Shown: positions 32,549-40,589 of the stretch, piece after piece | How the letters are laid out: each line of letters starts with the position of its first letter | Numbering within the stretch: position 1 is the stretch's first letter | DNA from: an uncultured Oscillospiraceae bacterium | Lineage (GTDB): Bacteria > Bacillota > Clostridia > Oscillospirales > Oscillospiraceae | DNA: 64,000 bases | Assembly: GCA_934573855.1 (NCBI GenBank) | Contig: CAKTMF010000006.1 | Span: 62,001 to 126,000 of the forward strand | Reading direction: 5' to 3' | Made by a program: the position numbers and the translations under genes | The notes under the pieces: generated by a model | What the model was told of the DNA's origin: nothing | Seen by the model: the letters and a program-made list of their open reading frames with translations, nothing else | Database searches by the model: none

Positions 32549-35500
32549 TTATCTGGTCGCTCCGCGTCTCTTTTTCCCGAAAAGCGCGAGGGATACAAGT
32601 CCCGCTCCGCTCATAAGAAGGAGCGCGGCAAAGAGCGCGAGGTCCTCACTGTCGCCGGTCTTGGGAGTTTTGCCGGTATAGCGCCAGTTCGCCGTGACGG
32701 TCACGTCGCCGTCGGGCATGACGAAGCTCGTGTTGGCGCTGCCGGGATCGGCAATGTCCACATCGTCGGAGGTCCAGCCGTTGAACGCGTAATTTTTACG
32801 GCTGCCGGCGCGTATGGTGACGGTCTCTCCTGCGGAGTAGCTTCCCGTGCCGGAGGCGGAGGCATAGCTGCCCTTGACGGTGACGTCGTACTTTTCAGCG
32901 GGGATCGGCTCAAACACCGCCATGACCTCCACGTCGGAGTCGGGCATGGTGAACTTTCCGCCGGCGATCGTAACGCCGCCGCTTATCACCTTCCACTCCT
33001 TGAAGCGGTAGCCCGCTTTGGGTACGGCGCTGAGGGTTATCTCCGTTCCGGCCGTCGCCGAGGCGGGGTCTGCGCTGCCCGTGCCGTGGCCGTCGTCCCT
33101 GACGGTGACATCGTGCCTGACAGCGGGTATCAGCTCAAATATCGCCATGACCTCAACGTTGGAGCCGGGCATGGTGAACTTTCCGTCAGCGATCGTGACG
33201 CCGCCGCTTGTCACCTTCCACTCCTTGAAGCGGTAGTCCGCTTTGGGTACGGCGCTGAGGGTTATCTCCGTCCCGGCCGTCGCCGAGGCGGGATCCGCGC
33301 TGCCCGTGCCGTGGCCGTCGTCCCTGACGGTGACGGAGTATTCAGGCTCGGGAGCCTTGGCTATCGTGATGGACAGCTCCTTTGTGTCCTCGCCCAGAGC
33401 GTTGACCGCCTTGACGGTAAAGACCGCAGTCTCCTCCCCGGCGGGTGTGCCGCTTATCTCTCCGGTGGTCTCGTTCAGGCTGAGTCCCTTGGGAAGCGTG
33501 CCGCTCGCAATGCTCCATGTGATGGGCGCAGTACCCTTTGCGGTCAGGGTCTGGCTGTATGCCTCGCCCTCCGTGCCGCCGGGCAGGGTCTCGGTGGTGA
33601 CGATCGGCGGGCTGTCGGGAACGGTGAGCTTTACCCTGATCGCGGCTGTTACCGGAGGCTCCGGCTGCTGAAAAATTCCTTCGTCATCTTCGCCAAGCAC
33701 CAGTGTGCCGGTGATGGTCTGCCAATCCGAGGACTCCGCGTCATAGGACGATTCATCCCATGCCGCCTCGATCCAGCGCCAAGCGCCGTCAACGGCGTTG
33801 ATGCACACATTTTCCGGCAAGCCAAGCTCTGCAAAGGGGGTGCCGAGCGGTTTATCGGTAATGGGGTCCGGTTCGTCGATATCCTTGATGGTGTTTTTGA
33901 TGGCGTTTATTTTGATGGTGGTCTCCGTCGGCTTGTGGAGACGCAGGTCGTCCGGCGTGAATACCACCGTCACATCGTGTTCGCCCGGAGTCCGGAGGTA
34001 GAACGGCGGGGCATTCTTGAAGGAGAACGTGCCGGGGGCGACGGTATCCGTACCCTTGACCTTTACCACGCCTCCGACGAGCGTGCCGACTTCCGCGTTG
34101 TAGGTCCCCACCTGAAGCTTTCGCCATGTGAATATGGTGTTGTCGGGCAGCGTATAATTGCCGTTCCTCCAACGAAATACGGGCACCTGCGTGATCTCCG
34201 TCTCGGCCGGGTCGGGCTGCAGCTGGACCTTTTTCACGGCTCGGAGGTCGGCGTCCTCGGGTATGGTGAAATACTTCTCCAATTCGGCGCGGTTGACCTC
34301 GCCGTAGATGGTCTGCTCCTCAAACGAATTGGGGTCGTAGGTCGAAGCGTCCCACGAGGTGACGACATACATGGAATAACCCTCGAGTTCTCCGGGGGGC
34401 GTTTCGTTGCTGACCGCGGAGAAACTGAACGACATCGACAGATTCAGCTCCTCAAAGGTCGTTCCGATTTTTTTGTTTGGAATGTGTCCGACTATGGCCC
34501 CCTTGAATGTGCGGGGGATGACGTTCACATCAACGGTGCATTCCGCCTTGGTGTACCGCTTCAGGTTGTCGGGCGTGAAGATGACCTTCAGCTGCAGCGG
34601 CCCCGCCTGCAAAAGCGTACTCGCCGTCAATGAGTGGCCGTATATTTTTTGATCTTTGTCCAGCGTGAATTTGCCGGCGACCGGTTCGCCGTTCGCCGTG
34701 GCCGTTCCGCCGGAGAGGTACTTGTCGTAAAAGACAAGAAAGCACAGATCGCCGCCGTAGAGCTGCTTGGAATAGGTGGGAGGCTCCAGCGTGGGCGTAA
34801 AGACGCGGTTATCAATGAGCGTTATCCTTGCGGTGGCCCTGACCGTGCTTGTCGGCTCAAGCCTATCCGTGTAGCTGCTTCTTTCAACATGCAGCTCGCC
34901 GGTGATGATCTGCTCGCCATATCTGTTCGGGTCATAGGCGGAGCCGTCCCATGTCACGGGGATGATACTGTAGTTCGCGCCGGTGTTGGTCTCTACGTTG
35001 ACGCCGTAAGGAAGCCCCAGGTCCTCAAACGCCGTACCCAGCGGCTTGTTGTTGATGTATACGTCGTATGGAACACTTGTGATCGTGCGCTTTGTCCCCA
35101 TCATGGTGATGATACATTCCGCCGTGGCGTATGCCTCAGTATCGTCGGGGGTAAAGAGGATCACCATGCGGTTTTCGCCCGGGTGTACTCTGCCGCCCTC
35201 ATAGTCCCTGAAGCTGAACGAACCGGGGACGGGGACGCCCGTATTCTCGGCCTTCGCTTCGCCGCCCATGAGGGCAGCGTCGGTATACTCATCGCCGACA
35301 TACCCCGGAAGGGGCAGCGTGGGCGGGGTGGTGATCACCGTTTTGGCAGGCTGCAAAAGCTCTCCGTAAGCCGTATTACAGGTTTCGCAGACAGCCTTCT
35401 CCGTGCTGGTAGCCTTGCCGCCGGAGCAGCTGCCCGTTTCGGTATGGCTGCTGTCCGTGTTGCAGGTGCGCTTATGCGTTCCGTTGCCGTTGGAGGTCCA

Positions 35501-36091
35501 TTCGCCCCAGCTATGGTCGTGCGCCTCCCATATGGCGTAGATGGTTGTGCTCATATCAACCCCATGTACTACCAGACACTCGGTATAACCGCCGTTTCCG
35601 CCATATATCGGCTTACCAGTCCGATAATTCGCCCAACCCATGAAGGTATATCCGTCACGGGTTGGAATTATTTCTGATATGGGAACCCATACATTAAATT
35701 CCGAGCTGGTCACGCTCTGACTTGGCGGCGCGCCGCTTCCGCCGTTGGCATCGTAATGCAGCGTATAGGTGTATTGGGTGGCAGCGGGACGGGCTGTCCC
35801 GAGCAGAGTCGTTGGCATCGCATCGCCGGATGCTCCTGCCGGGCCGGCCGGGTCTGTGCCGCCGTCCTCAGATCTGCAGATCTCGCACATATGGCCGCAG
35901 GGCGCCCCCGCGGCATCCTCTGTCTGGGGCATATAGCCGCAGGCCTCGTCATGCTCCGTGTGGTGTTCGCACAGGCCGCCTGTGTCCGGTGAGAGAGCGG
36001 CAGTTTCTCCGTCCGCCGCAAACGCGGCCGTGGGCAGCAGCGTGAGCGTCATGCTCAGCAGGAGAAGAACGCAAAGAAGCCGTTTTTTCAC
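32549..36091 (-). CDS. Large cell-wall-anchored surface protein
   Basis: An 1180-residue secreted protein. GTG start at 36091 gives VKKRLLCVLLLLSMTLTLLP as signal peptide; AAAGGA lies ten bases upstream. Parts in order: a Cys/His-rich stretch (CEHHTEHDEACGY, CGHMCEIC), one Listeria-Bacteroides-type repeat (LHYDANGGSGAP to YAIWEAHDHSW), several all-beta modules with repeated FTPDDTEAYATAECII-type and ITGELHV-type signatures, a putative Ig domain (PPIVTTETLPGGTEGEAYSQ), three bacterial repeat modules (TVRDDGHGTGSADPASATAG twice), and a TPKTG sorting motif with membrane helix and KKRR tail. It is presumably sortase-linked to peptidoglycan. Adhesion is a guess. Confidence 0.85.
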   Translation of the reverse strand: MKKRLLCVLLLLSMTLTLLPTAAFAADGETAALSPDTGGLCEHHTEHDEACGYMPQTEDAAGAPCGHMCEICRSEDGGTDPAGPAGASGDAMPTTLLGTARPAATQYTYTLHYDANGGSGAPPSQSVTSSEFNVWVPISEIIPTRDGYTFMGWANYRTGKPIYGGNGGYTECLVVHGVDMSTTIYAIWEAHDHSWGEWTSNGNGTHKRTCNTDSSHTETGSCSGGKATSTEKAVCETCNTAYGELLQPAKTVITTPPTLPLPGYVGDEYTDAALMGGEAKAENTGVPVPGSFSFRDYEGGRVHPGENRMVILFTPDDTEAYATAECIITMMGTKRTITSVPYDVYINNKPLGTAFEDLGLPYGVNVETNTGANYSIIPVTWDGSAYDPNRYGEQIITGELHVERSSYTDRLEPTSTVRATARITLIDNRVFTPTLEPPTYSKQLYGGDLCFLVFYDKYLSGGTATANGEPVAGKFTLDKDQKIYGHSLTASTLLQAGPLQLKVIFTPDNLKRYTKAECTVDVNVIPRTFKGAIVGHIPNKKIGTTFEELNLSMSFSFSAVSNETPPGELEGYSMYVVTSWDASTYDPNSFEEQTIYGEVNRAELEKYFTIPEDADLRAVKKVQLQPDPAETEITQVPVFRWRNGNYTLPDNTIFTWRKLQVGTYNAEVGTLVGGVVKVKGTDTVAPGTFSFKNAPPFYLRTPGEHDVTVVFTPDDLRLHKPTETTIKINAIKNTIKDIDEPDPITDKPLGTPFAELGLPENVCINAVDGAWRWIEAAWDESSYDAESSDWQTITGTLVLGEDDEGIFQQPEPPVTAAIRVKLTVPDSPPIVTTETLPGGTEGEAYSQTLTAKGTAPITWSIASGTLPKGLSLNETTGEISGTPAGEETAVFTVKAVNALGEDTKELSITIAKAPEPEYSVTVRDDGHGTGSADPASATAGTEITLSAVPKADYRFKEWKVTSGGVTIADGKFTMPGSNVEVMAIFELIPAVRHDVTVRDDGHGTGSADPASATAGTEITLSAVPKAGYRFKEWKVISGGVTIAGGKFTMPDSDVEVMAVFEPIPAEKYDVTVKGSYASASGTGSYSAGETVTIRAGSRKNYAFNGWTSDDVDIADPGSANTSFVMPDGDVTVTANWRYTGKTPKTGDSEDLALFAALLLMSGAGLVSLALFGKKRRGATR
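32920..33335 (-). repeat. Tandem 225-bp internal repeat of the surface protein gene
   Basis: The blocks around 32920-33110 and 33145-33335 are nearly identical at an offset of 225 bases and encode two successive 75-residue repeat modules. High DNA identity suggests recent tandem duplication and possible copy-number variation. Confidence 0.8.
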
Positions 36092-36169
36092 TTCTGTCCC
36101 ATCCTTTCGACTATAAATTTCTGCGCCGCGCGGCGGCTGAAGCAGTCCCGCGCTGGCATACACACCACT

Positions 36170-36198
36170 ATTGTAACATACGCTTTTATCATGTGCAA
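36170..36198 (-). promoter_or_regulatory. Promoter of the surface protein gene
   Basis: Minus strand TTGCAC (36193-36198), 17 bases, TACAAT (36170-36175), about 80 bases before the GTG start. Confidence 0.6.
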
Positions 36199-36270
36199 CA
36201 AAAACAGATAGAAATAGATTTTCTTTTTTTGGGCATAAGTCAAAAAAATTTCAATATTTGCGCGCGGGTA

Positions 36271-36299
36271 TTGACAGAGCGTTTAGGTAGGCTTATACT
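36271..36299 (+). promoter_or_regulatory. Strong promoter of the methionine transporter operon
   Basis: Perfect TTGACA (36271-36276), 17-base spacer, TATACT (36294-36299). Transcription should start near 36306, giving a leader of about 350 bases before metQ. Confidence 0.8.
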
Positions 36300-36339
36300 A
36301 CGGACAACTTAAAGAACGCCCGACGAAAGGAGAACATCC

Positions 36340-36453
36340 ATGAAAAAGCAGACCGCCGTTATGAACATGATGATGGGGATGTACATGCGCCGCATGTGCA
36401 TGTTTTCTGCTGCGGATTTTTCCGAACAGTTCTCCCGTCGTGATGTTGAGTAA
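36340..36453 (+). CDS. Methionine-rich leader peptide
   Basis: A 37-codon reading frame with AAAGGAG nine bases before its ATG. It reads MKKQTAVMNMMMGMYMRRMC and continues to DVE before TAA. Nine of 37 residues are methionine, eight of them in the 14-codon stretch 36361-36402, with three ATG in a row. It lies 34 bases after the likely transcription start and ends 26 bases before an intrinsic terminator, ahead of genes for methionine uptake. This is the layout of amino-acid attenuators such as those of trp and his operons: charged initiator/elongator tRNA-Met level would set ribosome position. No known family was recognised. Confidence 0.75.
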   Translation: MKKQTAVMNMMMGMYMRRMCMFSAADFSEQFSRRDVE

Positions 36454-36475
36454 GCCGGACCTGAAACATACGACG
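36436..36475 (+). promoter_or_regulatory. Stem-loop between leader peptide end and terminator
   Basis: CGTCGTGATG (36436-36445) pairs with CATACGACG (36467-36475) with a single bulged G. It overlaps the last leader codons and stands directly before the terminator stem, so it could act as pause or competing structure. Further small stems lie over the Met codons (ACATGC/GCATGT, 36383-36397). Confidence 0.45.
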
Positions 36476-36478
36476 CTG

Positions 36479-36516
36479 ACCGGGAAGCTTTTCGGAGCTT
36501 CCCGGTTTTATTTTTT
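36479..36516 (+). terminator. Leader terminator (attenuator) of the methionine operon
   Basis: ACCGGGAAGCT (36479-36489) pairs perfectly with AGCTTCCCGGT (36496-36506), followed by TTTATTTTTTG. It lies before metQ, so read-through must be regulated or partial. Confidence 0.85.
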
Positions 36517-36535
36517 GTAAGAGAGGGCTTAAGCC

Positions 36536-36592
36536 ATGCTGTTTGTATTCCCGCGCCTGCTGCGCGAAAACTTCCGGAACGACCGAATGTAA
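36536..36592 (+). CDS. Possible second short leader ORF
   Basis: An 18-codon frame, MLFVFPRLLRENFRNDRM, with GAGAGGG eight bases upstream, lies between the attenuator and metQ. It has no methionine enrichment; it may be chance. Confidence 0.25.
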   Translation: MLFVFPRLLRENFRNDRM

Positions 36593-36655
36593 CGCTTCGA
36601 TCATCCCGCTTACATATAAAAAGATACATTCGACTTATGAAAGGAAGTACATATC

Positions 36656-37507
36656 ATGAAAAAGACCATCCGCCTTATCGCCGTTCTGCTGACTCTCGTT
36701 CTCGCGCTCTCGCTCACCGCCTGCGGCAGCAAATCCGCCGGTATCACCATCGCCGTCCCCAACGACACGACCAATGAGGCGCGCGCGCTCCTTCTCCTTC
36801 AGGATCAGGGCATTATCAAGCTCAAGGACGGCGCCGGTATCACCGCGACCGTTATGGACATCGCCGAAAATCCCCACAACATAACCTTCAATGAGGTCGA
36901 GGCCGCGCAGCTCCCCAACGTCCTCAAGGACGTCGACTACGCCGTCATCAACTCCAACTACGCCATTGCCGCCGGACTCAATCCCGTAAAGAACGCTCTC
37001 GCGCTCGAGGGGTCCGCCTCTGCATACGCAAACATCCTCTGCGTCAGGGAAGGCAATGAGGACGCCCCGCTGGTGAAGGCTCTCGCCGCCGCGCTCCAGA
37101 GCCAGAGGGTCGCCGACTTCATCGCCGAGAAGTATGACGGCTCCGTCGTCTCCGTCGTTGCCGAACCCACCGACGGCTTTGACAGCAGCATTGACTACGC
37201 GGCTCTGGCCGGTCAGACCATCTCCGTCGCCGCCTCCCCCGCTCCCCACGCCGAGATCCTTGCCATTGCCAAGGAAATACTGGCCGAGAAGGACATCACC
37301 CTTGACATCCAGGAGTTCAGCGACTATGTGATCCCCAACAACGTCGTCGAGGACGGCACCGTGGACGCGAACTACTTCCAGCACCTCCCCTACCTTGAGG
37401 ACTTCAACGCCGAGAACGGCACCCATATCGTTTCCGTCGCCGCCATCCATGTCGAGCCTCTGGGCATTTACGGCGGCAGGCAGACCTCTCTCGATGCGCT
37501 GAAATAA
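36656..37507 (+). CDS. metQ: MetQ-type methionine-binding lipoprotein, circularly permuted
   Basis: A 283-residue NlpA/MetQ-family lipoprotein (lipobox LTAC, Cys near residue 23) that would deliver methionine to MetNI. The order of its halves is swapped. Residues about 29-165 (ITIAVPNDTTNEARALLLLQ, KLKDGAG, VEAAQLP, YAVINSNYA, EKYDG) correspond to the C-terminal half of ordinary MetQ, and residues about 185-283 (SPAPHAEILAIAKEIL, FSDYVIPN, DANYFQHLPYLEDF, HVEPLGIY, SLDALK) to the N-terminal half. In ordinary MetQ the segment SLDEL runs straight into the AVPND segment; here these are the new C- and N-termini. Reading frame, signal peptide and ribosome site (AAAGGAAG) are intact and both halves are complete, so the protein is likely functional. 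First structural gene of metQNI. Confidence 0.88.
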   Translation: MKKTIRLIAVLLTLVLALSLTACGSKSAGITIAVPNDTTNEARALLLLQDQGIIKLKDGAGITATVMDIAENPHNITFNEVEAAQLPNVLKDVDYAVINSNYAIAAGLNPVKNALALEGSASAYANILCVREGNEDAPLVKALAAALQSQRVADFIAEKYDGSVVSVVAEPTDGFDSSIDYAALAGQTISVAASPAPHAEILAIAKEILAEKDITLDIQEFSDYVIPNNVVEDGTVDANYFQHLPYLEDFNAENGTHIVSVAAIHVEPLGIYGGRQTSLDALK

Positions 37508-37510
37508 GCC

Positions 37511-38524
37511 ATGATAGAGATAAAAAACCTTTCAAAGACCTTCACTCTGGCCGACGGCCATGTGGACGCGCTCAAGGATATCACCCTCACCGTTGAGGAC
37601 GGAGACATATTCGGCATCATCGGCATGAGCGGCGCGGGCAAAAGCACGCTGGTGCGCTGCATAAACCTCCTCGAGCGCCCCACCTCCGGCACTGTTTCCA
37701 TCAACGGTCAGGATCTCGGTACGCTCTCCGAGAAGGAGCTGCGCAGGGTACGCCGGGACGTGACGATGATCTTTCAGCACTTCAATCTGCTCATGCAGAA
37801 AAACTGCCTGAAAAACGTCTGCTTCCCCATGGAGCTGTCCGGCGTGAAGAAGGCCGAGGCCGAGAAGCGCGCGCTCGAGCTGCTGGAGATAGTCGGACTC
37901 CGGGACAAGGCTCTCGCCTATCCCTCGCAGCTCTCCGGCGGACAGCAGCAGCGCGTCGCCATCGCGAGGGCGCTCGCCACCGACCCGAAGGTGCTGCTCT
38001 GCGACGAGGCCACCAGCGCCCTTGACCCCAGCACGACCCACTCGATACTCGAGCTGCTGCGGGAAATAAACCGCGAGCTCGGCATTACCATCATCATAAT
38101 CACCCACCAGATGAACGTGGTCGAGAGCATTTGCCGCCATGTCGCCATTCTGGAAAGCGGCACGATAGTCGAGACGGGCGAGGTCGGCGAGGTCTTTTCC
38201 AGCCCGAAGTCCGCCGCGGCGCAGAGTCTGGTGTTCCCCGAGGGAAACTCGAGCATACTGTGTACCGCCCCGGGCGCGCGGCTCATCAGAGTCGTGTTCA
38301 ACGGCGCGGACGCCACGGGAACGCCTCTCATCGCCCGCATGGCGACCGAGATCGGCGTAGAGGCCAACATCGCCTATGCCTCCACCCGCGGTATCGACGG
38401 CAGGACCTACGGCTCCATGCTGCTGAGCGTGACCGACGAAAACGACAACGTGCGGCGCGCCATTGATTTTCTGACCCGCACGAGCGACGTTATCGCGCAG
38501 GAGGTGAATGTGAATGCTCAATGA
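37511..38524 (+). CDS. metN: Methionine ABC transporter ATP-binding protein
   Basis: A 337-residue ABC ATPase of MetN type. Walker A GMSGAGKST, Q-loop FQHFNLL, signature LSGGQQQRVAIARAL and Walker B VLLCDEATSALDP are all present, followed by a C-terminal NIL domain (about 255-337) with LIRVVFNGADATGTPLI, which in E. coli MetN binds methionine and inhibits transport. Start is three bases after metQ; the end overlaps metI by 11 bases. The NIL domain means feedback by internal methionine is possible besides the leader attenuation. Confidence 0.96.
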   Translation: MIEIKNLSKTFTLADGHVDALKDITLTVEDGDIFGIIGMSGAGKSTLVRCINLLERPTSGTVSINGQDLGTLSEKELRRVRRDVTMIFQHFNLLMQKNCLKNVCFPMELSGVKKAEAEKRALELLEIVGLRDKALAYPSQLSGGQQQRVAIARALATDPKVLLCDEATSALDPSTTHSILELLREINRELGITIIIITHQMNVVESICRHVAILESGTIVETGEVGEVFSSPKSAAAQSLVFPEGNSSILCTAPGARLIRVVFNGADATGTPLIARMATEIGVEANIAYASTRGIDGRTYGSMLLSVTDENDNVRRAIDFLTRTSDVIAQEVNVNAQ

Positions 38525-39218
38525 CCTTTTCGCGTCGCAGGCAATTGCCGACGCGCTGGAGATCGTCAGGACGCAGTTCGCGCTGGCGCTGTGGGAGACG
38601 CTGTACGTCACTCTCGCCGCCACGCTCGCCGCATTCCTCATCGGTCTGCCGCTTGGCGTGCTGCTGGTCGTGGGTGAGCCGGACGGCCTGCTCCCGCTGC
38701 CGAAGTGGCTGCTGCGCTTTCTGAACGTACTGATCAATCTGCTGCGCTCTATTCCGTTTCTTATACTGATGATCATGGTGTTCCCGCTCACCCGCCTTAT
38801 CGTCGGCACGGCGGTCGGCACCACGGCATCCATCGTCCCGCTGAGCATTGCGGCGTTTCCCTTCGTCTCCCGCCTTGTCGAAAGCAGCCTTAGGGAGATC
38901 GACCCCAATATCCTTGAAATGTCCCGCAGCATGGGGGCCTCTCCCATGCAGACCATATGCAGGGTCATGCTGCCCGAGGCGCTTCCCTCGCTCGTCTCCA
39001 ACGGCACCATCGCCGTTACCACCATCCTCGGCTACACTGCCATGAGCGGCATAATCGGCGGCGGCGGTCTCGGCAAGATCGCCATCAATTACGGCTACTA
39101 CCGCTACCAGTATCTGGTAATGCTGCTGGCCGTGATCGTGCTGGTGCTGCTGGTACAGGTGTTCCAGAGCGTCGGCACACGTCTCTCGCAGAGGCTTGAC
39201 AAGCGTCTTAAGAAATAA
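38514..39218 (+). CDS. metI: Methionine ABC transporter permease
   Basis: A 234-residue permease with five membrane segments typical of MetI. The coupling motif EMSRSMGASPMQTICRVMLPEALPSL (EAA loop) is visible at about residues 140-165, followed by GYTAMSGIIGGGGLGKIAINYGY, a hallmark of the family. It overlaps metN by 11 bases and is closed by a terminator. With metN and the permuted metQ it forms a complete importer. Confidence 0.95.
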   Translation: MLNDLFASQAIADALEIVRTQFALALWETLYVTLAATLAAFLIGLPLGVLLVVGEPDGLLPLPKWLLRFLNVLINLLRSIPFLILMIMVFPLTRLIVGTAVGTTASIVPLSIAAFPFVSRLVESSLREIDPNILEMSRSMGASPMQTICRVMLPEALPSLVSNGTIAVTTILGYTAMSGIIGGGGLGKIAINYGYYRYQYLVMLLAVIVLVLLVQVFQSVGTRLSQRLDKRLKK

Positions 39219-39222
39219 CGGC

Positions 39223-39255
39223 AACGCCCTCCCGACGTCAAATCAGGAGGGCGTT
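39223..39255. terminator. Terminator after metI
   Basis: AACGCCCTCC (39223-39232) pairs with GGAGGGCGTT (39246-39255), followed by a T-rich tract; also serves converging azlD. Confidence 0.75.
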
Positions 39256-39283
39256 ATATTTTCATTCTCCGTCTCGCGGCGCT

Positions 39284-39616
39284 TCATGCGAATACCGTCT
39301 GCAGGAGCAGCATATAGACCACCGTTCCCGCCGCGATGGAGACGAGGAAATTCTTCTTCCATATGTATATCGCCACGACCGGCGCCGAGGCGATAAGCTC
39401 GGGTATGCCATAGGGCCGCTGAACGACGGATATGCTCTTGAAGCAGTACACGAGCAGCATGCCCATAATGGCCGCGGGAAGCACGCTGCTCAGATAAACC
39501 AGCGTTTTTGGCAGCTCGCGGTTATCCGGAAAGAGAATAAATGGGAGAAATCTTATCGCGGCGGTCACTATCACCGCCACCGCCACTATACCTATGCCGT
39601 GTATCGTCGTACTCAT
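39284..39616 (-). CDS. azlD: AzlD-family branched-chain amino-acid exporter subunit
   Basis: A 110-residue small membrane protein with four hydrophobic segments, the normal AzlD size. IRFLPFILFP and the SVLPAAIMGMLLVYCFK segment are typical. Start at 39616 is fixed by the ATGA overlap with azlC; the longer frame upstream is antisense of azlC coding and not credible. Works together with AzlC to export branched-chain amino acids or analogues. Confidence 0.88.
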   Translation of the reverse strand: MSTTIHGIGIVAVAVIVTAAIRFLPFILFPDNRELPKTLVYLSSVLPAAIMGMLLVYCFKSISVVQRPYGIPELIASAPVVAIYIWKKNFLVSIAAGTVVYMLLLQTVFA

Positions 39617-40335
39617 CACGCCTCGTCCTCCTTCCCTGCGGTCGGCCCTGAAAGGGCCGGTCTCGCGATCATCAGCGCCGCCGTGATGGCGAGCATTGAC
39701 GGTATCAGGAACCGCTCCGGCCCGAATATCATCAGGCAGACGAACGAGCAGCCTATCCCGATCAGGGACGTCGCCCTGCTCTCCTTTTTCATGAGATTGT
39801 CCACGACGATCACCATGAAGAGCGCCGTCATGGAGAAGTCCACGCCCGTCGTGTTTATCGGGACGAGCATACCGAACGCCGAACCCAGCGCGCTCCCCGC
39901 GATCCAGTAGAGCTGGTCGAGCAGCGTGATCGACAGGTAGAACCATTTCCTGTCCACGCCCTCCGGCGGGTCGACGTGCGAGACCACGGAGTACGTCTCG
40001 TCGGAAAGGCCAAAGACAAGAAACGGCTTCGCCCTGCCCATATCCCTGTAGCGTATGAGCATGGATATGCCGTAGAAGAGGTGCCTCACGTTCACCATGA
40101 GGGTCATTAGCGCGGTGGTGATAAGGCCCGCTCCGCTCGCCAAAAGGTCGATGGCCACAAACTGCATGCTTCCGGCGTATATCGCCACCGACATGCCGAG
40201 CGCCCAGAGGATACCGTAGCCCTTGCTCTGCAGCAGCAGACCGAAGCCGAAGCCCAGTATAAGGTATCCCGCTAATATCGGGAGCGAATATGGTACCGCC
40301 GCCTTAACGGCGGCCTTGATCTCTGTCCGTTTCAT
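39616..40335 (-). CDS. azlC: AzlC-family amino-acid exporter subunit
   Basis: A 239-residue protein of the AzlC/YgaZ family. Start at 40335 (MKRTEIKAAVKAAVPYSLPI) is preferred over the 24-codon longer frame, which runs into the 128-bp repeat. Family motifs: LGFGFGLLLQSKGYG, the conserved AGSMQFVAIDLL and NVRHLFYGISML, and LSDETYSV. Forms the exporter with AzlD; in an amino-acid-fermenting organism it may discharge excess branched-chain amino acids. Confidence 0.92.
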   Translation of the reverse strand: MKRTEIKAAVKAAVPYSLPILAGYLILGFGFGLLLQSKGYGILWALGMSVAIYAGSMQFVAIDLLASGAGLITTALMTLMVNVRHLFYGISMLIRYRDMGRAKPFLVFGLSDETYSVVSHVDPPEGVDRKWFYLSITLLDQLYWIAGSALGSAFGMLVPINTTGVDFSMTALFMVIVVDNLMKKESRATSLIGIGCSFVCLMIFGPERFLIPSMLAITAALMIARPALSGPTAGKEDEA

Positions 40336-40372
40336 AGTGATGTCTCTTTTCTGAATGTGAGAGGAGTACGGC

Positions 40373-40500
40373 AGCGCCCTTACCTCTAACGCCGACTCAA
40401 AGCCCAACGAAGTGGGTTTGAGTCGGAAAGGAAGAAGGAGCTAACATAGTGCAGTTTTCGCCGTAAGGCGGAAACGGAACGGTGTTTGCTCCCTCTGACG
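40373..40500. repeat. 128-bp perfect direct repeat, copy 1
   Basis: Identical to 40590-40717 (offset 217). Contains a long stem-loop CCGACTCAAAGCCCA/TGGGTTTGAGTCGG (about 40392-40426) and a second one TTTTCGCC-GTAA-GGCGGAAA. It lies immediately upstream of azlC. Confidence 0.9.
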
Positions 40501-40589
40501 TGGCGGGGTCTGCAAATCTTGAGGACGTAATATAAACCAAATCAAAGCCCAGCCGTAGGCGGGTTTGATTTGGAAAGGAGGAGCAAGGG
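40501..40589. repeat. Spacer between the repeats with a related stem-loop
   Basis: Holds CCAAATCAAAGCCC pairing with GGGTTTGATTTGG (about 40538-40573) and then AAAGGAGGAG, the same plan as the stem-loop plus AAAGGAAGAAGGAG in the flanking repeats but with different stem sequence. The three units look like members of one repeat family. Confidence 0.6.

Noticed and set aside
32534..34633. 699-codon plus-strand frame over the surface protein gene
   Set aside because: Antisense shadow; its internal repeats mirror the repeats of the real gene.
36309..36629. 106-codon minus-strand frame across the methionine leader
   Set aside because: Antisense to leader ORF and terminator, no ribosome site.
36300..36655. 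SAM riboswitch or T-box before metQ
   Set aside because: No K-turn/SAM-I core, and no T-box bulge (TGGN) or specifier loop could be found; the Met-rich ORF plus terminator explains the leader better.
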